Origin: Saturnia japonica
Lineage: Eukaryota; Arthropoda; Insecta; Lepidoptera; Saturniidae
NCBI GenBank assembly: GCA_033032175.1
Contig: CM065318.1
Span: forward strand, 14,818,001 to 14,882,000
Length of the DNA: 64,000 nucleotides
Reading direction: 5' to 3'
The notes under the pieces were generated by a model. It worked only from the letters and a program-made list of their open reading frames with translations. It ran no database searches and was not told where the DNA came from. This document shows, one piece after another, positions 22,803 to 37,100 of the stretch (positions are counted from its first letter, which is position 1; each line of letters opens with the position of its first letter). The position numbers and the translations under genes are program-made.

Positions 22803-23024
22803 ATGGAAAGTTCCGTGAGGAAGGGAATTGATGAACTTCTTAAAGGCGTTTTAAGCTTTATTACTCCTGAAGGTAAGCGATTTTACCCCCGAGCGGGTAA
22901 TCACCCCCAGGTTCGGAACCCAGGAGTTAAGATATGGAATTCTGTTAATAATTTGACTGTCTTGGAAAATACTAGTGCTACTGAAATTCACTTTGACAGT
23001 GATATTTCTTTGTTTACATTTTAG
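22803..23024 (+). other. unassigned short ORF
   Basis: 73 codons from ATG with a protein-like composition (for example FITPEGKRFYPRAGNHPQVR). No family is recognised, and no partner exon or splice site is evident nearby. It may be a fragment of a repeat or chance. Confidence 0.25.
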
Positions 23025-24195
23025 ATCTCGAATTCCATTCTCTACTATAACCTGTACTTGCTGTCATAACTCGCCTTACATCAATCACTAACAATAAAAA
23101 TATTGTAACATAACCTTCTACCTGTTTTAAGTGATATTTAATATAGATTCTCTGTTGTTTTTTAGCTTTTTAATATAGATTCTCCATAGTTTTAGTTATA
23201 ATGAATTTAATTTAGAGATATATGTGTAATATTTATAACAAGACATGAGCTCTCATGAAACTGTGAGATCTGAAATGGCCTAAATGAAATTCAATCAACT
23301 TGAAGTAACATTAACAAATCTTTGACAAAAGACTTTACCGGAAGCAATGGTTTTAGAAGTATTCACATAGTTTTACAAAGATGTCTAAAGCCCTCAATAA
23401 TAACAAACCCTAAAATTTAAAATAATATGTCACTTATCACTTAAGAATGTCTTAGGACAGCTACCAGCTATCAAGAAATAGTCTCCATTTGTACATTTTC
23501 TTTCAAGCCATCATTTACATCAGGTGAGATCGGAGTCTTATAATAAAAAATCTGTATCAGGGCGGATTTTTTTTTTTAAATGTACCTAAATTAAGCATAC
23601 CATTGTCTGTACCATTGTATGTCTGTGCAAAGGCAGTTCGTTACATTCCACCGAGTAATTCTTCCAAAAACGTTAGTCAGTGGAGCATTTTGTTACACAA
23701 TGGAACAATTAATTTAGGTACACTTTTTAAAAATTCTGCTCTTCAATATAAAATATTTTTAAATTTTTGTTTAACTTTTTTTTCATGTAATTATTGATAT
23801 TACGATTAAAGATTGTATTACAGTACTACTTGCATTTCTAAAGATGGATATTGTGGATGTTAGTTACAGTACACCGTATCTAACCACCACACCCGACTGA
23901 CTTGCTACCCCAGGCTCGTCATCATCATCATCAGTGTTCAAAAAACATTGATTGCTAATTGATTAATCGATAGGTCAGGCTTAAACTGTAGATAGTTCAA
24001 ATTTGCTACATTTTGTAAGGAACATGCACAATTTATCCAACTGCAACAAATCCTAATGAATGACCTTTTTCCCCCATCCTCGTACAGTCACCACAATATT
24101 ATTTACGGCACCAAGAAACAATCAATAGTTAATCAATTGATTGTTAGCTTTTTTTACAAAACGATAGATACTAACGAATTTCCAAATAATCACCA

Positions 24196-24402
24196 GGCCT
24201 CGTGTTGCAGTGGTAGTAAGCCCTACTATTGAGCCGAAAGGTCGCAGGTACGACACATGTCTGACTTTTATGTGGTGAGCATAATAATTGTCAGTTGTGT
24301 GTCTGGGTGTTAAATATTTATATTATGTATAAATATCATCTGTTTAATTAACATAAAACAAGTGTGGAATTAAATTGCCATGTGTGAAATTGTTTAATGA
24401 AC
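24196..24402 (+). mobile_element. tRNA-derived SINE, copy 1
   Basis: Begins GGCCTCGTGTTGCAGTGGTAG (pol III A-box-like) with a degenerate B box near GGTCGCAGGTACGACAC. The tail GTCTGGGTGTTAAATAT is shared with the better copy at 31375-31601. Confidence 0.8.
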
Positions 24403-25197
24403 ACTACACATCATGTTGTATCTATTGCGGCCGAAATGCATGTACTTCCCATGGCACATCTTAATCCATGTGGGAAACCACCTTTAAAATTCATATAAAA
24501 CATACTGTATGTTTTGTATGTTGCCAATCTCATAAGTCACTTTTAAAATGAACATAGAGAAATATTATAATTATTTTGCACATCTCTTCACTGAATAATT
24601 GCATTTGTTTACTAAATAAAACACTATTCATTTTATTGGGTCACATGCTGTTCAGAGGCATTATGAATGTTATAGAAAAACATGTATTTAATCAAACACT
24701 GCCAAGATTATTTACATGCTTTGTAATTATGTAGTGCTTAGCAGTGCTTGAAGGAAGATTTTAGTATTATATCCTACATTATCTCTGTCTATCACAAAGT
24801 TTGTCTTCTGAATGAATGAATCAATTATCTATTCAAGCATACTCAGCAAGTTTCGAGATATAAAATCATAGATCCACAAATCACAATGTTAGAATTTTGT
24901 AACCACCATTTATAAGGAGGAACAAGCTCCCATAAACTTTTGACATCCTCAAATTTTGAGAGACGTTTGTCACTTATAACACTGTTTCTAGCAGTCAATT
25001 TTACACAATTATTTATTGGAGCTATTTATACAGTTTCAGGAATTGTCACTTTTTAGAATGTTTATTCGCACAGAACCACAGAATTTTTCACCGTTCCATC
25101 ACTAGAAGAACCACAACACGGGATTCATTATTTAGTCACATGTTTGTCCTTATTTCTCGAGTTTGGCCGTTCCTGTGGTAGGATCCTCAAGGGGGCA

Positions 25198-28100
25198 CTA
25201 TGTGGGGTGCGTGAGGGTCTCAGGCGGCGGCAGCGCGGGGGGCGGGCCACTCGTCCACTGTATCAGCGCGTGTTGCGGCAGCTGCGTCGCCTGGGAATGC
25301 AAACGCTTACTTGAATCCAAACGTAAGCAAAATAACAGGGTCTCATTGATGTTAATTGAATATTTTTATTGATGCTCTTTCGTTATTTCATTAATAGAAA
25401 TTCAAATTATATTTTATAATCATTTTTTCATATACACACAAACATATACATCTTCACTATAATCACTGATTTCAGATTACGGGGGCTTCCCCTTCATTCA
25501 AAGGGTTTTAGTGGACAATATGTAAAAGAGGTGAAAAATAACGATGCAGTGGTAATAAGGAGTTTTCTTTCGGATAAAAAAAAAAACACAATTTTAGTAA
25601 AAGCATTGATGGATCAGTGGCAGGTAGCATGTAAGGATATCGCGACGATCGGCGTGAGTTCGAATCCTTGCAATTAGCACGAGCTTTTGATTATGTAAAA
25701 CATTTACCCACCTGGTTAGCTAACACCCTCAAGTTGAAAATCTGTCGCCAAGCACCCATAGGTGTGTTCTACACTTAGTGTGCTACCATATCGGGATACA
25801 TCGTCACTTAACATCAGGTGAGATTGTGACAAAAGGCTACACCTACAAAGAATTTAAAATAAACGTGGATCTGTGTGCAAGTCCAGCATAATATAATTAT
25901 TACTTTAAGCTTTTGTTTTCATTTGAACTTGAAATTTAGGTTTTATATTTTCAGCGCTAAAGAGGTAACTGAAAAAAAAAATCATCGCCCACCTAAAAAT
26001 TACTAATAAAACTTACTTGCAATTTTTGGTTTAGGGGGAAATACGAAGGCGACCTCGTAAAAATGACTATAATGTAGTACCAGCTGGTATCGCCACTTGG
26101 TTAACGTGAATACGTTTTTGGTGCTCCACGGGAACAGAGCGAAAAGAGGAATTTCTTTGAAGATTTTTCTCTATTTGGGGCAGTTAAAGTACTAACAGTT
26201 AAAATACCTACACCCTACAGAAGATCGAAGACTCTTGTCTTGTTTCCAGCGGTGTCAACACACCGCACCCTAACCCTACTAAAACCCTACAATTTCCAAA
26301 GTTCCTCGGGGAAGAGGAGTTCAAAGAGAAGTAGGATAAAGAGAAATTTCTTTGAAGATTTATCTCTTCTTGGGGCAGTTCGACTGGTGACACACCTCCA
26401 CCATACAAAACATCTAATTATGTTCCTCAGTTGAGTAGGGTTTCCTGAGTCAATTGAGGTAGGAGGATAATTCATGGTCGGCATCGCGATAGCTTACTGA
26501 AAAAAACAAAAACAAAACAAAAAAAATGTATAAATTGTATCCCTACCTGGAAGTGGTCTTTCAGTAGGGCTTGTGAAAAGTTACAATGCATTTGATATGC
26601 CTCATTCTCTCGCTCTGTGTCACCTGCTAGCCTATATAAATCTGAAAAATGACATAAAATTCACACATCAACCAATAATACTAATAATATTAGGTCCTTA
26701 CATATGAAATTAGCGTTTTATATGGTAAAAGTAAAATGAAAAAAAATTAATGAAATTATACATTTAATCAATCGAAGTATGTAACATTATTATCTATGCA
26801 CTTTCGCCATTTTAAAGGTAGTTCATTGATTCCATTGCTGAAAAAATTGTGAGAGCAAGAATCAATAAAATCTTTGAAGGCATTTTGGACAGCCTCATCG
26901 GAATTGAATTTATTTTCCTTGCAACAAATCGTCCAAATTCCGAAAAAAGTGGTAATCTGTTGGAGCAATGTCCGGGATATATGTTGGGTTTCGGAGACAT
27001 TCCAACCGCAGTTCCCCTAATTTAGCGACCGTCGGTCGTAAAGTATGGGGTCTAACGTTGTTCTGAAGCAGCAGTGGGCTTGAGATATTGACCAGTGTCG
27101 GTTGTTTAACGGCTAGCTTTTCCATCATGGTTTGCAATTGTTGAAAATACAGATCTGCCGTTATCGTCTGGACAGATCTTACGAAGCTGTAGTGTATGAC
27201 ACCAGCACTGGTTCACCAAACACTCACTAGTACCTTTTTCTGAAACGACTTTCGCTTGGGACAGGATTTGGCCGGTTCTCCTGGGTTTAACCACTGTGAT
27301 GAGCGTTTCCGATTGTCATAAAGGATCCATTTTTCGTCACAAGTAACAATACGATTCAAAATTCCCTCGTTATTGTGACGGTTGAGTTAAGTAACGCACC
27401 ATTCAATAGGTTTTTGTTGGCGTGCTTCAGTCAATTCATGCGGTACCCATTTCACGAGCTTTTTCACTTTTCCTGTTTGTTTCAAGTGATTTTTTTTTAT
27501 CACTCACACCGAAGCCTGTCGCTAACTCTGATGTGGTTTAAGAATGATCCGCTTCAACGATCCACCTTTGAATCTGTAGTTTCAACTAGGGTCTTGTGGG
27601 GGATTGTTTCGTAGGTCAAAATTTCCAGACGAAAATGTTGGAACCAAAAACGTACCGTGTTTTCTTTTACAGTAGCTTTCCCATACACATCATTAATCCT
27701 TCGAGCCGATTCTGCAGCGCTGATGCCACAATGGAACTTATATTCGTAAATAAGGCGATATTTTAAATTTTCTATTTCGTGAAAAGAACGATGTCAAAGA
27801 AAAATAAAATGGTGCGAAAACAAATGAATCACTAAATTCGAAACATAAATACACAAGCCTAAATTTGGAATAAATTTGAATTTGGAATTTCTAAGATATT
27901 TGAGATAAAAGTGACCAGTTCAACAAAACGCCAATTTCATATGTAAGGACCTAATAAATACTGGGTTATACGACACGGTAATTGTGACTGACTGGGTCAC
28001 AACCACCATACACATTGTGATAATTCTTCAATGGTGTATCGTGTTTCAGGAACTACCACTAGTATAACCAGGTAGATGCCAAGAGGTGTGCAAGCCGGCA

Positions 28101-31100
28101 TGGATTAAATTTAATATTTTATAGGTTTTTTTATGTTTTTGAAAACAGCAGACATTATTGTTATGATGACGTCATTACCGGCACAAATATTTTATGATTT
28201 GACCTTTTCCTTAAAAAATAAAACTATTAATGTTATCTGTCGATTATCATACTCTGTGCTTGTGATTATACCGCAGTGTGTATATCGCCGTTGCCAAATA
28301 GTTACATTTATCGTATGTACTACCCGTGCGCAATAAGTTGAGACCTGGCGGTGACGCCACAGACGAATGATTGTACTGTGCACAAAAAATATCACAAGTT
28401 TCCACCCGCGACTTCGTCTCTGCTATTTTTTTTAATGCAGCGAGTGTTGTACCCGGAACAACGCCGTCTTATATTTATTATACTTGAGCTATTACCAGCG
28501 TGCGAACTGAGTCATAAATATTTTTTATCAGACCTCTCGCTCGCACTTATAAGGCCTTATGGAACTGCGCTGGATCAACAGGTAAAAACAAAAAAGTCGT
28601 TATCAAAAAAGTCCAACACTTTTTTTAACACGAGATTTCTCTCTCCCTATGTAAACTTTTACCCTTCATTATAACAATAAACTTAACACAAAAAAAAAAA
28701 CAATAAAATATAGCAGTAACTCTAATAACTATTAACGAAACAGTATCAAATAAGATTATAAAATCGGAGCGCGTCGTCGTTGCGTGGTGTAAGCCAGTAC
28801 GAGATTAAAATGTTTAAAAAAATGGCCTTGCCTACAGTACAACACGCGAGCTTGAGGGGACTTTACAGGGGTAGTGGGCGGAGGGCTGCATTCCAGGCGA
28901 GTCTCAACTTATCGCGCACGGGTAGTAAGTTTTTTTTTTATTAACGCGATTCTCTTAACTTCTGAGGATATTAAGATTTTATTATTAAACTATATTTGAT
29001 ATATTTCTAAAAAAATAGGCTCACAAGCCGGCGAACTTATTAAAAAACTCCAACAATCATCAAAGCACTTAGTGGCGAATATGTCTCAACAAGAGTTTCT
29101 ACTGTTTTGATAAAACAGCAAGTAATATATAACTTTGGTAGGAAAAATGCAACTTCTCAGGAAACGAAACGTAACTTTTGATTCAAGTAATAAAAGTTTT
29201 CTAATAGACATCTAGTTATCTAACCACCTTCCAGATGAAAAGCTGTCACCAAAGACCTGTAGGTTTCCGGCAGCTGTATTTGAGAGCCAGTCCTCTCACA
29301 AGGCTTAGCGTGTTGCCATCTAAGACTAAATCGTCACTGCAGTGAACATTGAGTTAAATTATGGTCAAATGCTAAATTTATAAAATATTTTTAAAAAGTA
29401 AATTGAACATAAAATGGATTATTCCTTATATACGAGATATAAAGTAACCTAATAAGTACTGACTCATATATACATTTATAATTTTATACAATAACCTGGC
29501 AAGTATGTTTACTATGTGAAGTTAGTAATAAAGAGCTTACAAAACATGAATTTATATGAAAAATTAAATAAACCCTATTTGGTTACTCTTTTCGTAAAAA
29601 ATATATTGTCAAATTTTTATGAGTTTTATTTATTAAAGGTAAAGTATTACGTATTTTACAAAATTCCCATTTGTAGCTAGCTTTAAAGAAATAAGCAAAC
29701 GAATATTGCAAAGCACCTTTTAATATAGCTGATGCCCACAACTGGACATGGACATCTGGAATCTTGCTGGCTAGCTGCATGGCGGGGGTTACCATGTTCA
29801 TGCTTTCCCGTGAGTTGTTGATCGACAGGAATATGTGGCCGAGAAGTACCAGCGAGCACGAAGTCAGCCGGTTTAGGTCTTCAGCGTTCGCCATCTTCAG
29901 CGTTTCCCGGAGATACCTCCTAGAAAAATAATAATTAATGGTGACCTTTTCTAGCAGTTTTGTCAGCTTTTTTATTCTTTTCAGAGTTGGGGCGTTATTG
30001 AATTAAAGATGATTATCCATGATGGGCATGGACATTCATTTCTAAGTTATATGATTTTCTATGACTGGAAAATATATTCAGTTATATGTGATATGATTGT
30101 CTAAAATTAGGACAGATATTCATTTATATGTAATGTAATTGCCCATAGTAACATAAATGTAGAATCAAATTCTCAATGTTTAACATAAAAGTCTATAAAG
30201 TTAATTGAATTACACAGCGAAGTAATATAGTAAGTAGTAATAATTGTCATGCTGTATTTGTTTACAGAATAAGCCGTCTGAAATATCGTAAACGTGTTGA
30301 TAATACCAGACACGAGGGTCTGTGGTTGTGGCACGCCCAGATACTACTTACTTCGCTTCGTTATACCGCGCTTGAAAGAATGCTTGTAATCCTAACACGT
30401 AGTACGAAGCAGCTCGTAGTCCGTGTGCGTAAGCTGGTAGCGCTTCGGGCCTTACCTACAAAAAACCCCAATAATAATATATTATCAACTTATACCATGA
30501 CTGTAACTACAGAACAAATAAAAGGGAGACAACTATGTGATTTTTTATATAATGGTACACCCATTTTCACAAACAGTGTAATTATATAAGTACGCGCGTT
30601 AAAAATGACACTTATTTGACGTGACTAAAATGTTTTTTTTTTAATTTATACGACATTAATTTATTGAAATAAAATACTAAATGAGTGGAAAAAAAATTGT
30701 TTGCAACAGCTGAAACTTATACAAATCTATAATGGAAAAAAAACTCGCGCGTTAGTCCATTCAGGGATATTCACCTCCACTCGGACTATTCTCTTGTCTC
30801 ATTCTATCGCGCTCATCTATCTCTTTTCACTTCTCTCTCTCTGGCAAAGTACCAAATTCCGTCCTTTTTTCATCAGAAATGTTTATTGAAAAAACAATAT
30901 AAAACACAGACCTAAAATTTTGACTGAATTTTAATTTTATTGAATTTTTTTATTTCATTTGAATTTTATTCAAAAAAGTTTTACTTCAAGAATGGCAGAT
31001 ACTTGCATCTTCTGTGTCTTTTAAGGAATGGTAGCCTAAGAGATCATTATAATACCTGTTCCATTAGTTGGGCCAGCTCGTTGTCTCTTCTCCCCCGTAA

Positions 31101-34100
31101 ATACACAATAGCCAAGTTTAATTTTGCGAACATCCACAAATCCCTTTCTTGTGACGTCTGAAAATGAAATATTTTATAGAACTTGGTTATTTAACATTTT
31201 ATAGACCTTCGTTGCCCATTAGACATGGGTAACTCAGCAAAATTCCTTGTGCCAACTCAATAACTGAAGCAAGAGCTTACCGCGCCGGCGCATTGAGTTA
31301 ATTCAAAATAGCGCCATGGGGCAGTAAAATGGTACGCGAGGCAAGCGAGTTAGAGAAATGAATGTGTCGTGACAGGCCTCGTGGCGCAGTTGTAGTAAAC
31401 GCTACTATTGAGCCAAAAGGTCGCGGGTTCGATCCCCGCCCATGACTGACTTTGTGTGATGAGCATAAATGTCAATTGTGTGTGTCTGGGTGTTAAATAT
31501 CTATATATGTATATATATCAGCTGTTTAGTTACCATATTACAAGCTTTGCTTTGTTTGAAATTAAATGGCCGTGTGTGAAATTGTGAAAAAAAAAGAAAA
31601 AGTCTGACCGGTGCAGCGGCGCGGCGGTGATTCGGCAGTTTGCCTTAGCCAGCTCACTGCGCTAAAGTGCGCAATGCGCCAACACATTTGGAATAAGTAT
31701 GTTAACATATCCGGCGCAGTAAAATGAGTTGGCGCAATTGCGCGGCGTAGTGCAGTGTTACCCATGTCTATAGCCCATTGAACCATAAATATATATTAAG
31801 TTATATCAACAAGGTTTGTCTATACAGAAAGGTATTATAGGGAGGTCCCTATAATGCGCCTAGATTTTATGGATATACCTAAGCTTTTACTGTGGTATTC
31901 ATAAAAGCCAAATAGCACACGATCACTATCAATGAACTTTGAAGTTTCGCTAATCACTTTTATTTTTATATTATATTCGTCTTATCAAATACAATGAAGT
32001 TATTTTGCAAAAGCCATAAAAATGAACAATAGAGATGGTATAGGTTGTACAATAACAAGCAAACTAAAGGATAATAATCCATAATTAAAAACTTGATCCG
32101 AATATAATCTTCTAATCATTATAGAATTACACAGAATTATTTTTTTATAGCAATACTCTTTTACAACTAATTTATAAATACGCGATATCGAAAAACTTTG
32201 CCACACACTTTATAAGATTTAGATTTATTATTTACTAGCTTCGCCCCGCGACTTCGTCTGCGTGAACTTCGGAATTGGGTTTTTACCGGTATAAAAAGTA
32301 TTTAATAACCTATGTCTGCCAAATTATTCAGCCATTTTTGCTTTATTGTCTGTGCAAGCGATACGCACCGGCAATCACTAAGCTGTTAACATTCAGTGTT
32401 TCACTGCCCAATGGACCGCAGAAGCACATTCAATGAGTCCTGCATCCGCGCCACACTAAACGCTCCAATAGCATTGCTAGAGTGTCCGTCTCCTGACGTA
32501 CGTAGACCAGAGTGCCTAACCAAGTTACCTTTCTACAATCGTCAACGCTAACGAAAACGAAAAAAATGTATGAAATTGACATAACTAATCACGTGATTTT
32601 ACTTTGAGATATGTCAAATCCATACATGTTTTTCTTTAACGATTGTAGAAAGACATCTCGGCGAGCTCGTCAGTACCGACCGACGTCAAACTAAGGTAAC
32701 CTTTTGAAGCGTATTACGTGCATGGTAGACAGTGAAATTTGATATGGTTATTTAAAGAAAAGGAGTGCAGAAAGCTAAAATTTCTATATATGTTACTAAT
32801 ACATTAAAACTATTTAAATAAATAATACTGCGAATCCTAACCCCACCAGTGTCATTAAACTTGACCCCCCAAAATATTAACATTGTCACTGAAAGAAAAG
32901 TGACAGTGAGTGATAATAATATAACATTCATTGTTTAGGTTCATACTACAAATGTAAAACAAAAAATAGTCGATTATGAAAATGTCGCTGGTCGACCGCT
33001 AGTACGAATAAACACGGCCTTATATTTATAGTATTAACTAGCTGTGCCCGCGGCTTCGCTCACGTGGACTACAGAATGCCCGCGCGAATCTTGTTGCCCC
33101 GCTCCCAGCTATTTTAACGACAAATATGCTTATTGTGTGTGTTCCTTAGAAGATAAACAAACGTACACTCTCCCTGACTTTTTTTGTAGGTACTTTTAAT
33201 GCCTACAATTATGTATTATAATAATTGCTATATCTCTTATGATTTACTCAGCGTAAGCCATTTAAGCGCCCGAATTGATTCACCATAATCAGTTTTTTTT
33301 AATTGTGCGGAACCCTAATTCTTTTTCTAAAATAAAAGTGGCCTAAGTTACTCCCTATAACATTAGCTATCTGTCAGTGAAAGTCCCGTCAAAATCGGTC
33401 CAACAGTTTCGGATATTACCCGGAACAAACAGAAAGACACAAAAAATGTAAAAATTGGTTTTTTGTTATTAGTATTGTATATACTTTATATGCATTTAGT
33501 AAAAAGCTGTTATTTTGACATTACAAACAGACACTTCAATTTTATTAATTGTATAGATAGGATACTGGATACTAAAGACTTTTATGTCAGAAATGGGTAG
33601 TAAATATTTGATGTAATGTTAACATACATGTATCGCCGTGTGGAACTGCGCCTCAGCCGCTTCCATACAGTTCATTGACATCGCGTAGAGCCCGAGCAAA
33701 CAATGCAGCTGCGGTGTGTGCGCCGCCGCACTGCAAGCTGCACACAATATTACAAAATATTAAACTTTTCACAATCAATTTAAAAACTACCTGCATCCCG
33801 AAAAATGTCATTTTGCACTTTCCAGTAGTCAATAACTCCACCACAGCGCCCGCATCTATTCCGATTTTTTTTTTATTAATCTTTATCAGGGCCATAGTGA
33901 GCTAAAGAAAAAGTGTGCATATCCATCTTTCAAATTGTTAGTTATGATCTTTTACATCTTTAAAAAAAAAACAATACAAAATAGAAATTTTATTATTCCC
34001 AAATTTTCTAATTTTTTTAGCACCTTTCTTTCCCTAAAAACTTTATTCGGACTATTACTTAATATTTTAATAAAGTTATCGAAATCAGTTCAGCCGTTCA

Positions 34101-37100
34101 TGTTTACCAACCATGGAAAAAAGAGTAAGTGTAACTGGTACAACGTGTATCACAGTATAGAGACCATCAATCCCCTTAAACTGAACCCTCAAGCTTTTAA
34201 AGAAATATTAAAATTCTTAAAAGTTGTAAGTCTATAGCAAATGTATGTACCTCATCATGCAACTCATGTAGCAATCATATACAATCTCTTTTTACTTGAA
34301 ACTATTTAGAATTGATAGCTAATTTCAATACAAATTGCTTTGGCGAAAATCATTGGACAAACTATGTGTAGTTATTTTTTAAAGATTATATATGTCACTA
34401 TTCTTTTCTTTGCAACAATGGACGTCTAGCTGGAAGCTTTTCGTGCTACGATTTTTTATGATTATGAACGAAGGTTACCTTTCAAGGAATCTCAAGAAAA
34501 TATACAAGCTATTATACATTTAGGGAGTCTGCTCTGCGTTAGCAATAGTTACTTATTGGTTTCGTGAATCAGACGTGGTCGAAAGAACCTTATACCATTT
34601 CCATTTCTTTATTTTCTCGATGACAGCTCCTGTGAAAACTTCAACGAGCGCCTTTTTACATGATGTATGCATTATTTTATAAAAATATGACGTTTACACA
34701 CGTACAAGGTTATACCAGTGTCAGAGAAACTGATAGGGATGGAGCTATATCGATAAACGTAACACGATAACAGACCCGATATTTTGTTACAAAATGTAAG
34801 AAACTAAACTACTGCCGGATACTTTTGTACAAATTTATTAACTAATATTATATTTCATTACAAGATGTTACACGTATTAATTCTTGATTGATAATGCCAA
34901 CTTCTTCAAAATTTTCGAAGCTGTTGTAAAATAAGTAGGTATAAGTAGGTACTCGACAATGAAACGAAATAATTATAAGGACAGGTAATCTTTATTTATT
35001 TATTTTAATCAAAATCTGATGAATCGTCACTGTCACTCAATGGTTATTACTTATTTGGTCACAACACTACAACTATCAAATTAGAACTGTCATAGAGAAA
35101 ATAAAGAAATGGAAATAGTATAATAATGACCCCAAATCTGGGGACCTACAACAGCAGTAAATCATGAAAATGTCATCAAGGTAGAGTGGCTATTGCAGGG
35201 GGAATAGACAAATTACACATCGATAGATTCAGGCTGAACAGAAGATTGGATCACAGGCAGTTTCCACCATCCTGCATGAACACCTTAATGTTAGGAAGCT
35301 TGCTTCGCGATGGATACCTCATTCTCTCACCGAAGAGCAAAAATCCCGTCGTGTTGATTGGTGCAAATTTATGCTACAAAAATTTGAAGGAGGCACTTTG
35401 CAAAACCTATCCTACATCCTTACAATTGACAAAACTTGGATCTACAGCTACGATCCTCACACGAAGCAACCATCCACGCAATGGGTGTTTGAAGAAGACG
35501 AGTTGCCTACAAAAGTTATTCACGGTCAGAGCGTCAATAAAAAAAATGATAGCGGTTTTTTTCGACGCTGTGGACTAGTAGCAGTAATTCCGATACAATA
35601 TCGTAGAACAGTTATTAGTGAATGGTATTGCGAAGTTTGTCTGCCTCAAGCTTTCGGGAGTTGAATAGCGAGCGACCAAGGAGCGCTATCCGTGGCATTC
35701 TTTTTCACCAAGATAACGCGCCCGGTCACACAGCTGCTAGAACCATGGACTACTTGAATACTTCAGCGGTACAAATGTTACCCCATCCTTCGTACAGCCC
35801 AGATTTATCTCCATGCGATTTTCCTACGGTAAAAAATGCTTCATGAGCAAAAATTTTAAACACTGCAGAAGAGGCCATCGAAGAATTTCGGCGAGTATTT
35901 TTCGACCACCCGCAACATACATTTTTTTAAATGTTTCTAAAGCTAATTCACGCGGATGCATTGGGGTTGGAGGGGAATATTTAAAAAAGCTAAAAATAAA
36001 CTTTATTCTATTTTTCATTTCAAAAACCATTTTTTGGAATAGCCCACGTATGTCTATTTTTATGGCATGCTCTGTAGCCTAAACGGCTACGCTTAGCATA
36101 CGAGGTGTCGTTAGATTCGTCTTAATTGTGGCAGTGATATAGGCAATAATAATATATAATACTAGTTGTGCCCCACGGTTTCACCTGTGTTAATTTTATC
36201 TGATAAACACCGCGCCGCCAACGCACCCATGTAGTCTATCATAATAATTGTTCTTCCCGCAAGTATAAATTGTTTTAATTTTTCATTATCTCCTAAACTA
36301 TATTTCCAAACAGTATATTCTAAAGAGCTAAATTTAACTTCATAAAATTGTCTTTCTGATGAAGTAACTTTTTTTGTAGGGATTTTAGTTACAAAATACC
36401 TTATTGAGGCTTATGTATAAGAGATAGGCATATTCTATCGTTGACCTTTTTTTATATATACTAAGGCCCAATATTATTGTAGAAAATTGTATTTCCGTAT
36501 CATTAACGATTACGCCAGCGCACGCGGTTAAAGCAGCTCGGGAGGGCCTCGACTTCCGACTTACGTAACAAAAATCAATATTTAAGGCTATATGAGAGTT
36601 GTAGCCTATACTATTGGTTGACAGTATGGCTATCATATACAAAAATAATTTTTCGAATCCGACTGGTAGTTCTAGAGATTAGCATGTTTAAGCAAACAAA
36701 CAAACACAAAAACTTTCCGCTTTATTATATTAGTATAGATTTAAGTACGACGTCTGAGAAACAAATTAAAAAGAAAAATATTTTTCTTTTTTTGCAAGTG
36801 TTTTTGTGTTGTAGTCGGCATTTATGTTTCCTTTTTAATAATTTTGCTTGTTTAAAAATATGTTTAAAAAAATAATATCTATGCGTTCAATTATATGAAT
36901 GGATAGGTACGTACGTGTGGGTGCAATAGTGAGTAGATGTGCGGCGCGCGCTATCTCGTGCAAGGCGTGCGCCTTCCCGCCTGCGACGAGCCGGCAGAGA
37001 GCCGCGTGCTCCACCAGCGCCATACGCAGCCGCCACGCGAGAGTCGCGCCGCTCCGGGCACCGGCGCCCGCACCCGCGCTAACGCTCTCCCCGCAACCGC

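Larger units (their letters stand above)
18673..25197. other. gap between the SPMIP1-like gene and MAU2
   Basis: AT-rich and mostly non-coding. It contains a 639-bp inverted-repeat element (19521-20159), a tRNA-derived SINE (24196-24402), an unassigned 73-codon ORF (22803-23024) and, at its right end, the MAU2 3' UTR. A minus-strand AATAAA at 25012-25017 would give MAU2 about 185 nt of 3' UTR. Confidence 0.55.

Noticed and set aside
22803..23024. Candidate missing WDR91 WD40 exon
   Set aside because: No GH or WD dipeptide spacing or propeller-like pattern; it does not match the missing domain.
23603..23797. Plus-strand 64-codon ORF
   Set aside because: The first half looks protein-like, but no family, splice partner or conservation argument supports it.
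25163..25372. Plus-strand ORF over the last MAU2 exon
   Set aside because: It is the antisense shadow of the GC-rich terminal exon of MAU2.
31375..31450. Possible tRNA gene
   Set aside because: A and B boxes are present, but the sequence does not fold as a full cloverleaf, continues into a shared non-tRNA tail with an A-rich end, and has a second copy at 24196. It is a SINE.
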